DNA from: a bacterium | GTDB taxonomy: Bacteria > AUK180 | NCBI GenBank assembly: GCA_021162505.1 | Contig: JAGGYO010000055.1 | Coordinates: forward strand, 1-5,961 | Reading direction: 5' to 3' | DNA length: 5,961 bases | The notes under the pieces: model-generated | Told to the model about the DNA's origin: nothing | The model's input: only the letters and a program-made list of their open reading frames with translations | Databases searched by the model: none | Translations under genes and position numbers: made by a program | Shown: positions 1-5,855 of the stretch, piece after piece | Layout: each line of letters opens with the position of its first letter | Numbering within the stretch: the first letter of the stretch is position 1

Positions 1-89
1 TCCATATATGTAGTGTTAAATTTTTCAAATTCAACCGTATTTTCATTAATAACTACATCAACTGTCTTATTTTTTGTTTTTATTTTCAT
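1..89 (-). CDS. 5' end of an unidentified gene, cut by the window edge
   Basis: This is the start of a minus-strand gene with ATG at 87-89; 29 codons and part of a thirtieth are visible before the window ends. The start is well supported because GGAGGTGA lies just upstream (GGAGG to ATG spacing 6 bases), inside the end of the M16 peptidase gene. The protein begins MKIKTKNKTVDVVINE, is rich in Lys, Asn, Val and Glu, and has no hydrophobic signal sequence in the visible part, so it is probably cytoplasmic or has no N-terminal export signal. It overlaps the peptidase gene by 23 nt in another frame, so it is likely co-transcribed and translationally coupled to it. The fragment is too short to assign a family or function. 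Confidence 0.7.
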   Translation of the reverse strand, partial: MKIKTKNKTVDVVINENTVEFEKFNTTYM

Positions 90-2754
90 CCTTCACCTCC
101 GGTAAAATATCCACTATTTTGTAATTATCAGTAAAATATTTTTTAAAAACACGATCCAATTGCTTTTTATTCGCCTTGGTCAATGATTCCAATCTATCAA
201 AGAAATCGTTAATATCTTTCCCCGAATAATAAAGGTTATCCAGTAATCCTACAATACTTTCATTGGAGTCAATCCCTGTTACAAGATTTCCCAGAACATT
301 CATCTTGCTTTTCTCAACGATCTTCTCTGAAAATCCTGTTTTTTTAAGTTCATTTAATGTTTTCAGCACAAGTTCGTTAAATTTTTGCACATTTTCTGGT
401 GATACCCCGGACTGAATTTTTATAAATCCGCCTGAAGCTTTTTGTCTTGAAAAACAGAATACATAATAAGCAAGACCGGCGTCACGCCTTACTTTTTTCC
501 CAAGGATCGATGTTAACGATCCGCCGCCAAGCATATTCGTTACTAATCCCAAATAATAATTATCTTTGTCATTATAGTCCGGACCCTTGTATGCGATCTG
601 AACAACCGATTGTTGAATATTCGGAACATATAGAGCGATCTCATCTTTTTTGATCTTTACATTTTTAAATTTACCAAGTTTATTGACTTTCCCTTTTTTA
701 TCCCAATCACCAAAATACTTCTCAATATCCTTTATTATTTTTGATGTTTTTTCACTTGATATAATAGTGAACTGTATATTCTGGGGAATGATATTCTGTT
801 TAAAAAAATCCATTAGCATTTTTTTATTTGCTTTCATAACAATATTTTCATCTCCCTTATCTGAAATTGCATAAGGGTGATCTTTGCCATAAACCGCTTT
901 TAAGAACTCAATACTTGCAATATCCTTTGGATCCTTCTTGCCGGCCAAAATGCTACTGTATATCTGCATCTTTGTCCTCTGAATGCTGTCTTTTTCAAAT
1001 AATGGCTGTTCAAGCATATCTCTCAATAGGTCTAGGACAAAATTATTGTACTTGGTAAGATATTTTCCGTCAATGGATAATGTTTCATAACCGGCATTAA
1101 AATCAAGCATGATGCCGTTATAATCCGTTAAAAAATCAAATTTTTCTTTTGGGTATTTTTTTGTACCTTCCCCAAGAAGATATATTGCTATTTGCGGAAT
1201 GCCGTTAATGTCTTTATTAAAAGACGGGCCTGCTTTCATGCTTATCTTAAAGGTTGTAGTGGGGAAACTATCATCATGTAATACAATGATCTTCATACCG
1301 TTTTTCAATGTTTTTGTTTTTACCTTCCTTAAATAGGAAAATTTCTTTATTATCTCGCCTGCTTTTGGAAAATAAATTGGAAAATCCTCTTTAAAGTGTG
1401 GATTTTCTTCTCCTTTTATACCAGCTGCTGCGGGTTGCTTCTCTTTTTCTGATAATAAAAATCTTTTTATATTTTCCTTTTTCAAATATTTTTTTGCGAC
1501 ATTTTTAATATCACCTTTTTTAATCTTTTTAATAAGTTCCGTTTCTTCATTTATAAAACCTGCTTTATAATAGGTTGCTAAAATGGAAAGTCGTTCTGAA
1601 ATATTATTTAATCTCTCATTCTCGAACATATTTTCGGCTTCCGCTAAATTTTTTGCTCTATCAAGATCTTTCTTTGAAAATTTCCCCTTTTTCAATTCTT
1701 CAAAGGTATCAAAAATGATCTTCTCAATTTTAGGTAAGTCCTTTTTTTTCAAGAAACTTGCACCCACCATTAAATATTTACCGACCTTACCGGTTCGAAG
1801 TGATGACCAAGCAGAGGTTGCAATATTTGTATCTACGAGCTTTTGCTTTAAAATTGCTGCATTTCCATTACCGAGCATAGCTGCTGCCATTAATAGCGGT
1901 TCTCTGTCATCATCACCATATGAAGGTGCCGGGATGGTGTACATCACATAATTCATAGTAAATGAAGGATCCTCAAATAAAAATTTCTTATATCCCATTC
2001 CCAATGGCGGGGTTTTCAATTCCGTTCTTTTATCTATTTTTGATGCTGTTAATGGGGCAAAATACTTATCTACCAATTCCTTGGCTTCTTTTATTTTTAT
2101 GTCCCCCGATATAATAAGGGTAGCATTATTGGGCTTATAATATGTATTGTAAAAATTTCTCACCTGATGGATATTAATGGAATTCAGATCTTCATCATAC
2201 CCGATCGTTGGATGTTTATATGGGAAATCATTGTAAAACTTTTCACCAAAAAATGTCCAGAACCTTCCCCATGGGGAATTACCGTAACGCATTAATTTCT
2301 CTTGTTTGATCACCTTCATTTCCTTTTTGAATACTGCTTCATCCATAGTGGCATTCGCCATTCTATCAGACTCTATTCTCAACCCGATCTCATAATTATA
2401 TGAAGGTAGTATAATATAATAATTGGTAATATCATCTGCTGTATAGGCGTTTGAATAACCGCCTGATGATTTTACCAATTCATCAATGGTATCTCTTTTT
2501 AATGTTTTTGTCCCGTTGAACATCATATGCTCATTAATATGAGCAATCCCGGATTGACCCTTTTCTTCATAAGCAGAACCCACATTGTATGCTATTCTAA
2601 TGATGACCTCTGGAAATTTATTGTCCTTATAAAGGATCACTTTCAAGCCGTTCTTTAAAGAATACTGTTCTAAATTCACTCCATTCACTCCTATATAAAC
2701 AAAAATAAATAATAACAAAGCAAGAATCGGCTTAGCCAAATTTTTTAAGTGCAT
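67..2754 (-). CDS. Exported M16 (pitrilysin/insulinase) family zinc metallopeptidase, two-domain
   Basis: This 895-residue protein is a zinc peptidase of family M16, similar in size and layout to PqqL-type two-domain enzymes. Residues 1-25 form a signal peptide (basic start, hydrophobic run about 9-22, no lipobox Cys), so it should act in the periplasm or on the cell surface. The first M16 unit (about 27-435) carries the inverted zinc motif HINEH: H72 and H76 bind zinc and E75 is the catalytic base. E152 lies 76 residues after H76, as expected for the third ligand, with E145 seven residues before it. The second unit (about 480-890) has lost the site: the aligned positions are Q521, I524 and Y525. 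It keeps the substrate-side signature VRRDAGLAY (R756, Y763). This active-plus-inactive arrangement, closing around peptides as a clamshell, is known for the family. The start is supported by GGGAG six bases before ATG. The gene overlaps both neighbours by 23 nt. The natural substrate is unknown. Confidence 0.95.
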   Translation of the reverse strand: MHLKNLAKPILALLLFIFVYIGVNGVNLEQYSLKNGLKVILYKDNKFPEVIIRIAYNVGSAYEEKGQSGIAHINEHMMFNGTKTLKRDTIDELVKSSGGYSNAYTADDITNYYIILPSYNYEIGLRIESDRMANATMDEAVFKKEMKVIKQEKLMRYGNSPWGRFWTFFGEKFYNDFPYKHPTIGYDEDLNSINIHQVRNFYNTYYKPNNATLIISGDIKIKEAKELVDKYFAPLTASKIDKRTELKTPPLGMGYKKFLFEDPSFTMNYVMYTIPAPSYGDDDREPLLMAAAMLGNGNAAILKQKLVDTNIATSAWSSLRTGKVGKYLMVGASFLKKKDLPKIEKIIFDTFEELKKGKFSKKDLDRAKNLAEAENMFENERLNNISERLSILATYYKAGFINEETELIKKIKKGDIKNVAKKYLKKENIKRFLLSEKEKQPAAAGIKGEENPHFKEDFPIYFPKAGEIIKKFSYLRKVKTKTLKNGMKIIVLHDDSFPTTTFKISMKAGPSFNKDINGIPQIAIYLLGEGTKKYPKEKFDFLTDYNGIMLDFNAGYETLSIDGKYLTKYNNFVLDLLRDMLEQPLFEKDSIQRTKMQIYSSILAGKKDPKDIASIEFLKAVYGKDHPYAISDKGDENIVMKANKKMLMDFFKQNIIPQNIQFTIISSEKTSKIIKDIEKYFGDWDKKGKVNKLGKFKNVKIKKDEIALYVPNIQQSVVQIAYKGPDYNDKDNYYLGLVTNMLGGGSLTSILGKKVRRDAGLAYYVFCFSRQKASGGFIKIQSGVSPENVQKFNELVLKTLNELKKTGFSEKIVEKSKMNVLGNLVTGIDSNESIVGLLDNLYYSGKDINDFFDRLESLTKANKKQLDRVFKKYFTDNYKIVDILPEVKDENKNKK

Positions 2755-3850
2755 TTTTCACTCCCTGTATAATATATTCAATTTCATCATCTGTGATCTC
2801 AGGAAATAGCGGTAAAGATATGATGTGCTGTGCAAAATCTTCGCTTTTTGGAAGATCATTATATTTTTTCCCATATTTTCTGTTATAATATACCGGCTGC
2901 ATATGAAGAGGTGTTGGATAATGGATCCCCGCCATAATACCCGTATCATTGAGATATTCTAATATCTTATCCCTATTCTTTGCAGCCTTTATGACATAGA
3001 GATGAAAAACATTTTGATGACCATTTATTTCAGGTAATTTCAAACCGTTAATATTTGCCAAATTCTCATTGTAGATCTTAGCAATTTCAATCCTTCGTTT
3101 TGTCCATTCTTCAATATATCTCAATTTAACATTCAAAATAGCACCCTGAATACCATCCATTCTTTCACCAAGGCCATCTACTATATGTTCGTATTTTGTT
3201 TTTCTTCCGTGATTTCTCAGCATATACATTTTATCATAGAGCTCTTTATTCTTTGTAGCAATGGCTCCGGCATCGCCGAAAGCACCCAGATTTTTACCGG
3301 GATAAAAAGAAAATATAGAGATATCCCCTGTTGCACCAACATAAACGCCTTTATCATTATGAGCAAGGTGTGCCTGAGCACAATCCTCTATCAAAAATAA
3401 ATTATGTTTTTTTGATATTATTTGCAATCTATCCATATCAAGCATCTGTCCGTAAATGTGAACGGCAATAATTGCTTTGGTATCTTCATCAATTGCTTCT
3501 TCAATTTTGTCAATGTCCATTTTACCGTTATTATCAATATCAATAAAAGTCGGTTCCGCACCCAAAAATATTAATGGCTCAACTGTGGCAATAAATGTAT
3601 TTGCCGTGGTAATGACCTTATCACCTTTTCCAATACCAAGAGCCATATAGGCAAGCAGCAAAGCGGATGTACCGGAACCTACCCCGATAACATTTTCAAC
3701 ATGCTGAACCCTTGCAAATTCCTTTTCAAATTTTTCCACTTCCTTACCGAGAATGAAAGAATTATCATCAATAACCTTCTGAATAGCATTATTAATTTCA
3801 TCTTTTATGGTTAAATATTGTCTTTTAATATTTACAAGTTTAATCTTCAT
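2732..3850 (-). CDS. DegT/DnrJ/EryC1/StrS family PLP-dependent nucleotide-sugar aminotransferase
   Basis: This 372-residue protein has the normal length and motifs of fold-type I sugar aminotransferases, which use PLP and usually glutamate to convert a keto nucleotide-sugar to an amino sugar in the cytoplasm. Visible signatures are SFILGKEVEKFE (31-42), the cofactor-phosphate loop GSGTSAL (58-64), HIYGQ (131-135), EDCAQAH (155-161) with D156 expected to contact the pyridine nitrogen, and SFYPGKNLGAFGDAGA (181-196) with K186 as the Schiff-base lysine. LRNHG (211-215), ERMDGIQGAIL (229-239) and HYPTPLHMQP (310-319) follow. The SFYPGKNLG form is common in 3-aminotransferases acting on dTDP- or UDP-sugars (DesV, FdtB, WbpE types), but the exact substrate cannot be read from sequence. 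Its start overlaps the acyltransferase end by 11 nt, with GAGG inside that gene, so the two proteins are probably made together. No ketoisomerase or dehydrogenase making its substrate is in the window. Confidence 0.95.
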   Translation of the reverse strand: MKIKLVNIKRQYLTIKDEINNAIQKVIDDNSFILGKEVEKFEKEFARVQHVENVIGVGSGTSALLLAYMALGIGKGDKVITTANTFIATVEPLIFLGAEPTFIDIDNNGKMDIDKIEEAIDEDTKAIIAVHIYGQMLDMDRLQIISKKHNLFLIEDCAQAHLAHNDKGVYVGATGDISIFSFYPGKNLGAFGDAGAIATKNKELYDKMYMLRNHGRKTKYEHIVDGLGERMDGIQGAILNVKLRYIEEWTKRRIEIAKIYNENLANINGLKLPEINGHQNVFHLYVIKAAKNRDKILEYLNDTGIMAGIHYPTPLHMQPVYYNRKYGKKYNDLPKSEDFAQHIISLPLFPEITDDEIEYIIQGVKNALKKFG

Positions 3851-4484
3851 TATCTACCTCATAGGGTCTGTCTATCAAATCATACTTACATTTAAGGTCT
3901 TTTATTTCCATTACTTTTTTTGCAGGATTTCCAATATAAACACCAAAGGCATCGCAATCCTTCACCACAATACTACCAGCTCCGATCAAAGCCCACTTGC
4001 CAATGGTAATATCAGGTAATAATGTAGCATTTGCTCCGATCTTTGCGTTCTCTTCTATAATGGGTCCTTTTAGACATTCCTTGACCTTTGGGCAAAGTGG
4101 ATGGAATGCATTGGTAAATACGGCATTGGGTCCTATCCAGCAACCCTTTTTCAAATGGGAAAATTCGGGTATAAAAACATTGGAATGAATTCTTACATTG
4201 TCTTCTATTTTAAGATGATGTTCTATAATGGAGTGGGTCCCGATTGAAACATTATTTCCAATAATATTTTCTTCACGGATATTCACACCGTTGCCCGTTT
4301 GAAAATTATCACCGATTTTATTTCCGGCATAGATCACACTATGGGAGCGAATAATAGCATTTTTTCCGATAACGGTCTTTAATTCACCTTCTTTCTTTCC
4401 GCGTGGGGGGGCGCCAATAATGACATAATCTTCAATTATTGCACCTTCGCCGACCTCTACATTTTCATAAATCTTGTAGTTCAT
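3840..4484 (-). CDS. Hexapeptide-repeat (left-handed beta-helix) acyltransferase, probable sugar N-acetyltransferase
   Basis: This 214-residue protein is built of hexapeptide repeats that form a left-handed beta-helix trimer. Repeat units begin at about I39, I57, I75, I93, I117, I149, I161 and I167 (IGKNAI, IGDNFQ, IGNNVS, IEDNVR, IGPNAV, IGANAT, IGKWAL, IGAGSI). IEHH (87-90) supplies candidate catalytic histidines, and TNAFHP (124-129) lies at the loop that shapes the sugar pocket in related enzymes. The C-terminal IGNPAKKVM (184-192) matches the usual closing motif of sugar acetyltransferases. Known relatives (WbpD/WlbB, FdtC/QdtC) move acetyl from acetyl-CoA to the amino group made by a partner aminotransferase. 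The gene directly downstream is such an enzyme, so N-acetylation of its product is the best inference; another acyl donor is possible. ATG at 4482-4484 is preceded by GAGG five bases upstream. This is the first gene of the left operon. Confidence 0.9.
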   Translation of the reverse strand: MNYKIYENVEVGEGAIIEDYVIIGAPPRGKKEGELKTVIGKNAIIRSHSVIYAGNKIGDNFQTGNGVNIREENIIGNNVSIGTHSIIEHHLKIEDNVRIHSNVFIPEFSHLKKGCWIGPNAVFTNAFHPLCPKVKECLKGPIIEENAKIGANATLLPDITIGKWALIGAGSIVVKDCDAFGVYIGNPAKKVMEIKDLKCKYDLIDRPYEVDNED

Positions 4485-4529
4485 AAAAACCTCATACCTT
4501 ATTTTATCATATTTTTGTATTTAATAAAA

Positions 4530-4557
4530 ATTTTATGGGGACGATAGGTTTTGTCAA
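4530..4557 (-). promoter_or_regulatory. Probable sigma-70-type promoter of the left operon, spanning the element end
   Basis: On the minus strand a perfect TTGACA (-35, 4552-4557) is followed after 16 bp by TAAAAT (-10, 4530-4535; five of six match TATAAT). Transcription should begin near 4520-4525, giving a leader of about 40 bases before the acyltransferase ATG at 4484. The -35 box lies inside the proposed mobile element, the spacer crosses its GGGGACGAT end, and the -10 box lies in flanking DNA. This is a prediction from hexamers only. The DNA is AT-rich, so chance -10 matches are common, but the perfect -35 at suitable spacing and position makes it the best candidate. Confidence 0.55.
4537..4545 (+). 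repeat. Left terminal inverted repeat, GGGGACGAT
   Basis: A nine-base repeat that matches 4740-4748 perfectly in inverted orientation. It sits in the spacer of the predicted promoter for the left operon. The match stops after nine bases on the inner side; no longer imperfect extension is convincing. Confidence 0.6.
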
Positions 4558-4579
4558 CATTAAGTAGAATATTTTTAAA

Positions 4580-4639
4580 TTAAGCCGCTTCATTAGTTTT
4601 ATTTCTTTTTAACCTTGCCAATAATACTGTCAAATCCAT
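4580..4639 (-). CDS. Possible 19-residue small ORF inside the element
   Basis: A minus-strand frame starts at ATG 4637-4639 and ends at TAA 4580-4582, encoding MDLTVLLARLKRNKTNEAA. It is preceded by AAGGAGTGA, one of the strongest ribosome binding sites in the window. The spacing from GGAG to this ATG is only three bases, so the in-frame TTG two codons later (spacing nine) could be the real start, giving 17 residues. The peptide is short and basic with a hydrophobic first half, and I recognise no family. The binding site is buried in a predicted hairpin (4643-4667), so translation may be conditional. It may be a real small protein, a leader peptide, or the start of a transposase gene whose body has been lost. 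Confidence 0.35.
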   Translation of the reverse strand: MDLTVLLARLKRNKTNEAA

Positions 4640-4642
4640 TCA

Positions 4643-4667
4643 CTCCTTTTAATAATTTTAAAAAGAG
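4643..4667 (-). promoter_or_regulatory. Hairpin covering the ribosome binding site of the 19-codon ORF
   Basis: On the minus strand the arm CTCTTTTTAA pairs with TTAAAAGGAG across the five-base loop AATTA. This gives ten base pairs, nine Watson-Crick and one U-G. The single imperfect pair is a U-G wobble in minus-strand RNA but would be a C-A mismatch in plus-strand RNA, so the fold favours minus-strand transcription. The downstream arm contains AAGGAG, so the fold would hide the ribosome binding site. No U tract follows, so it is not an intrinsic terminator. Confidence 0.45.
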
Positions 4668-4739
4668 ACATAAGTGCAATGGGTATTCTTAGGGATAATT
4701 CTATTTCTTTGTGACATTTGTCTTTGAAAGGTTTGAAAC

Positions 4740-4748
4740 ATCGTCCCC
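4740..4748 (-). repeat. Right terminal inverted repeat, GGGGACGAT on the minus strand
   Basis: The perfect inverted partner of 4537-4545. It begins three bases past the TAA stop of the 14-codon signal-peptide-like frame (4752-4796), so it marks the proposed insertion boundary on the upstream side of the element. Confidence 0.6.
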
Positions 4749-4751
4749 TTT

Positions 4752-4796
4752 TTACATTAAAATTAATAGTGAAATTATGAATAATGTTTTTTTCAT
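4752..4796 (-). pseudogene. 14-residue signal-peptide-like ORF, probable truncated start of a lost exported protein
   Basis: ATG at 4794-4796 overlaps the TGA of the 353-residue gene as ATGA. It is served by GAGGTGA located inside that gene's last codons (GAGG to ATG spacing about nine). The frame reads MKKTLFIISLLILM and stops at TAA 4752-4754. Two lysines followed by a hydrophobic run is the typical start of a signal peptide or lipoprotein leader, but there is no cleavage region or mature protein. The inverted-repeat end of the proposed element begins three bases after the stop. The simplest reading is that a downstream exported-protein gene of this operon was cut by the insertion or an associated deletion. 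A functional 14-residue membrane peptide is the alternative. Confidence 0.5.
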
Positions 4797-5854
4797 TTGT
4801 ATTCACCTCTTTTTTCTTTATTTTTAAATGATTTTAATCTCTTTTCATCTAACTCCAATTCCTTTAATGCTTTGTTTTTAATAATGTTACTCCAATTTTC
4901 TTTTTTAATTTCGCTTAATATTTTCATATACCTTTTTACTCTTTTAATTTCTTTTTTAGTCTTATATGAAATACTATCTCTTATTAAAAACTCTAATGCC
5001 CCGTTTAAAATTTTTTCAGAGTATTTATTTCTGTTTTCTAAAATTGAAAACATCTTATCATATAACTTAGGAGCACAATATGCTAAGTGTGTTAAAAATC
5101 TTGCAATCTCTTTAAAAACCACTTCATCCTGAAGTAAAATGTTTAAACTATTATATATTTTATTTTCTCTTCTTTCACCAGATATCCATGCTTTTGTTGC
5201 TGATATTCGAATCATTTCAGGACTTTTTTTATCCGAAAACAATTTAATTAACTCATCATTAATCTTTTCCCGATTTTTTGATGACAAAGACAATTTCTGA
5301 TTCTTTATGTCTTTTATTAAGTCTCCTAATTTAATAATCCATTGTGTTTTCAATTCATTATTGGTTTTTCTAATAATCGGCATTATTTTTGTCATTATTA
5401 TCTCTTCTTTTGTTAATCTTTTTTCTTCCCATCGTTTAAGTTGTCGGGCATTTGCTATATAGAAAGTCCAAAACTTACTTGCATCAAAATTATTTCCCTC
5501 CACCGGTGTTAATCCACCATTATATTTAAGATCGAATTCTTTGAGCATTATTTTCTGAACCTCCAAATATTCATCATCATTCAAGTTAATTGAATTCTCA
5601 ATATCCATAAATTCTTGTAAATGCTGTGACCAGTCTGAAGGATTTGGGTTTTCTTTTACAAATTTACCTACTTTTTTTATATACTTTTTTACTTTTTTCA
5701 TATTAACATTTTCTACCGTTTTGTTTTGCTCTTTTTCTATTACTCCATTCTCATTTTTTGCATCCTCTCCCAATCTCCCCGAACCATTTAGCGCCAATAA
5801 TGCAACCAATAGTACTAAAACAACCAATAATCCTTTAAAAATGCTCTTTTTCAT
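4793..5854 (-). CDS. Hypothetical membrane-anchored or secreted alpha-helical protein
   Basis: I do not recognise this 353-residue protein. Residues 1-7 are basic and 8-22 form a strong hydrophobic segment, followed by LNGSG. This fits a signal peptide or N-terminal anchor; there is no lipobox Cys. A charged, probably flexible stretch (about 28-55) follows. The rest is rich in Lys, Glu, Asn, Ile and Leu and looks mostly helical. Residues about 150-295 contain successive amphipathic helices that could be HEAT/ARM-like, but no repeat consensus is clear. A Trp/Tyr-rich patch lies at 129-142 (WTFYIANARQLKRW). The only Cys is C260. The C-terminus is highly basic (about 330-353). The start has AAGGGG seven bases upstream, inside the end of the preceding gene, which stops one base before this ATG. 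The stop overlaps the next ATG. GC is low in sampled lines. A role in the envelope is inferred from the leader only. Confidence 0.85.
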   Translation of the reverse strand: MKKSIFKGLLVVLVLLVALLALNGSGRLGEDAKNENGVIEKEQNKTVENVNMKKVKKYIKKVGKFVKENPNPSDWSQHLQEFMDIENSINLNDDEYLEVQKIMLKEFDLKYNGGLTPVEGNNFDASKFWTFYIANARQLKRWEEKRLTKEEIIMTKIMPIIRKTNNELKTQWIIKLGDLIKDIKNQKLSLSSKNREKINDELIKLFSDKKSPEMIRISATKAWISGERRENKIYNSLNILLQDEVVFKEIARFLTHLAYCAPKLYDKMFSILENRNKYSEKILNGALEFLIRDSISYKTKKEIKRVKRYMKILSEIKKENWSNIIKNKALKELELDEKRLKSFKNKEKRGEYK

Positions 5855-5855
5855 T

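Larger units (their letters stand above)
4537..4748. mobile_element. Putative small non-autonomous element or transposon remnant with 9-bp terminal inverted repeats
   Basis: A 212-bp segment is bounded by GGGGACGAT (4537-4545) and its exact reverse complement ATCGTCCCC (4740-4748). These G/C runs stand out in AT-rich intergenic DNA. Just inside each end is a related direct motif, AGGTTTTGTCAACAT (4546-4560) and AGGTTTGAAACAT (4729-4741). The interior holds a 19-codon frame with a hairpin over its ribosome binding site, but no transposase. From general knowledge, short GGGGAC-type inverted ends occur in dispersed repeats linked to IS200-like (Y1) transposases in several bacterial groups; I cannot confirm that relationship here. 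No clear target-site duplication is visible: the flanks are ...ttttat on the left and ttttta... on the right. It could instead be a degenerate insertion sequence or a family of intergenic repeats. Confidence 0.45.

Noticed and set aside
447..1951. Several plus-strand open frames opposite the M16 gene
   Set aside because: They lie antisense to a gene with clear family motifs along its length, have no ribosome binding sites worth noting and show no recognisable protein features.
2758..2949. 63-codon minus-strand frame inside the aminotransferase gene
   Set aside because: It is out of frame within the well-supported aminotransferase and is a shadow of it.
4507..4512. TATGAT on the minus strand as a second -10 box close to the acyltransferase start
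   Set aside because: No acceptable -35 sequence lies 16-18 bp upstream, and the leader would be very short. The TTGACA/TAAAAT pair is better.
4628..4633. A second TTGACA on the minus strand within the 19-codon ORF, as a promoter
   Set aside because: No -10-like hexamer lies at 16-18 bp; the sequence there is AAAAAG.
4713..4722. Short palindrome GACATTTGTC as an operator
   Set aside because: A four-base arm is too short to separate from chance, and it is not placed at a predicted promoter.
4537..4748. GGGGACGAT / ATCGTCCCC as an intrinsic terminator stem
   Set aside because: The arms are 194 bp apart, with no compact hairpin and no U tract.
4485..4792. tRNA, structured ncRNA, riboswitch or CRISPR in the central gap
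   Set aside because: No cloverleaf, no repeat-spacer pattern and no recognisable aptamer core was seen; the gap is accounted for by the promoter, the proposed element and the truncated frame.
4797..5132. Plus-strand 111-codon frame rich in Leu and Phe opposite the 353-residue gene
   Set aside because: Hydrophobic residues arise from reading the Lys/Glu-rich gene backwards. The minus-strand gene has coupled start and stop junctions and a ribosome binding site.
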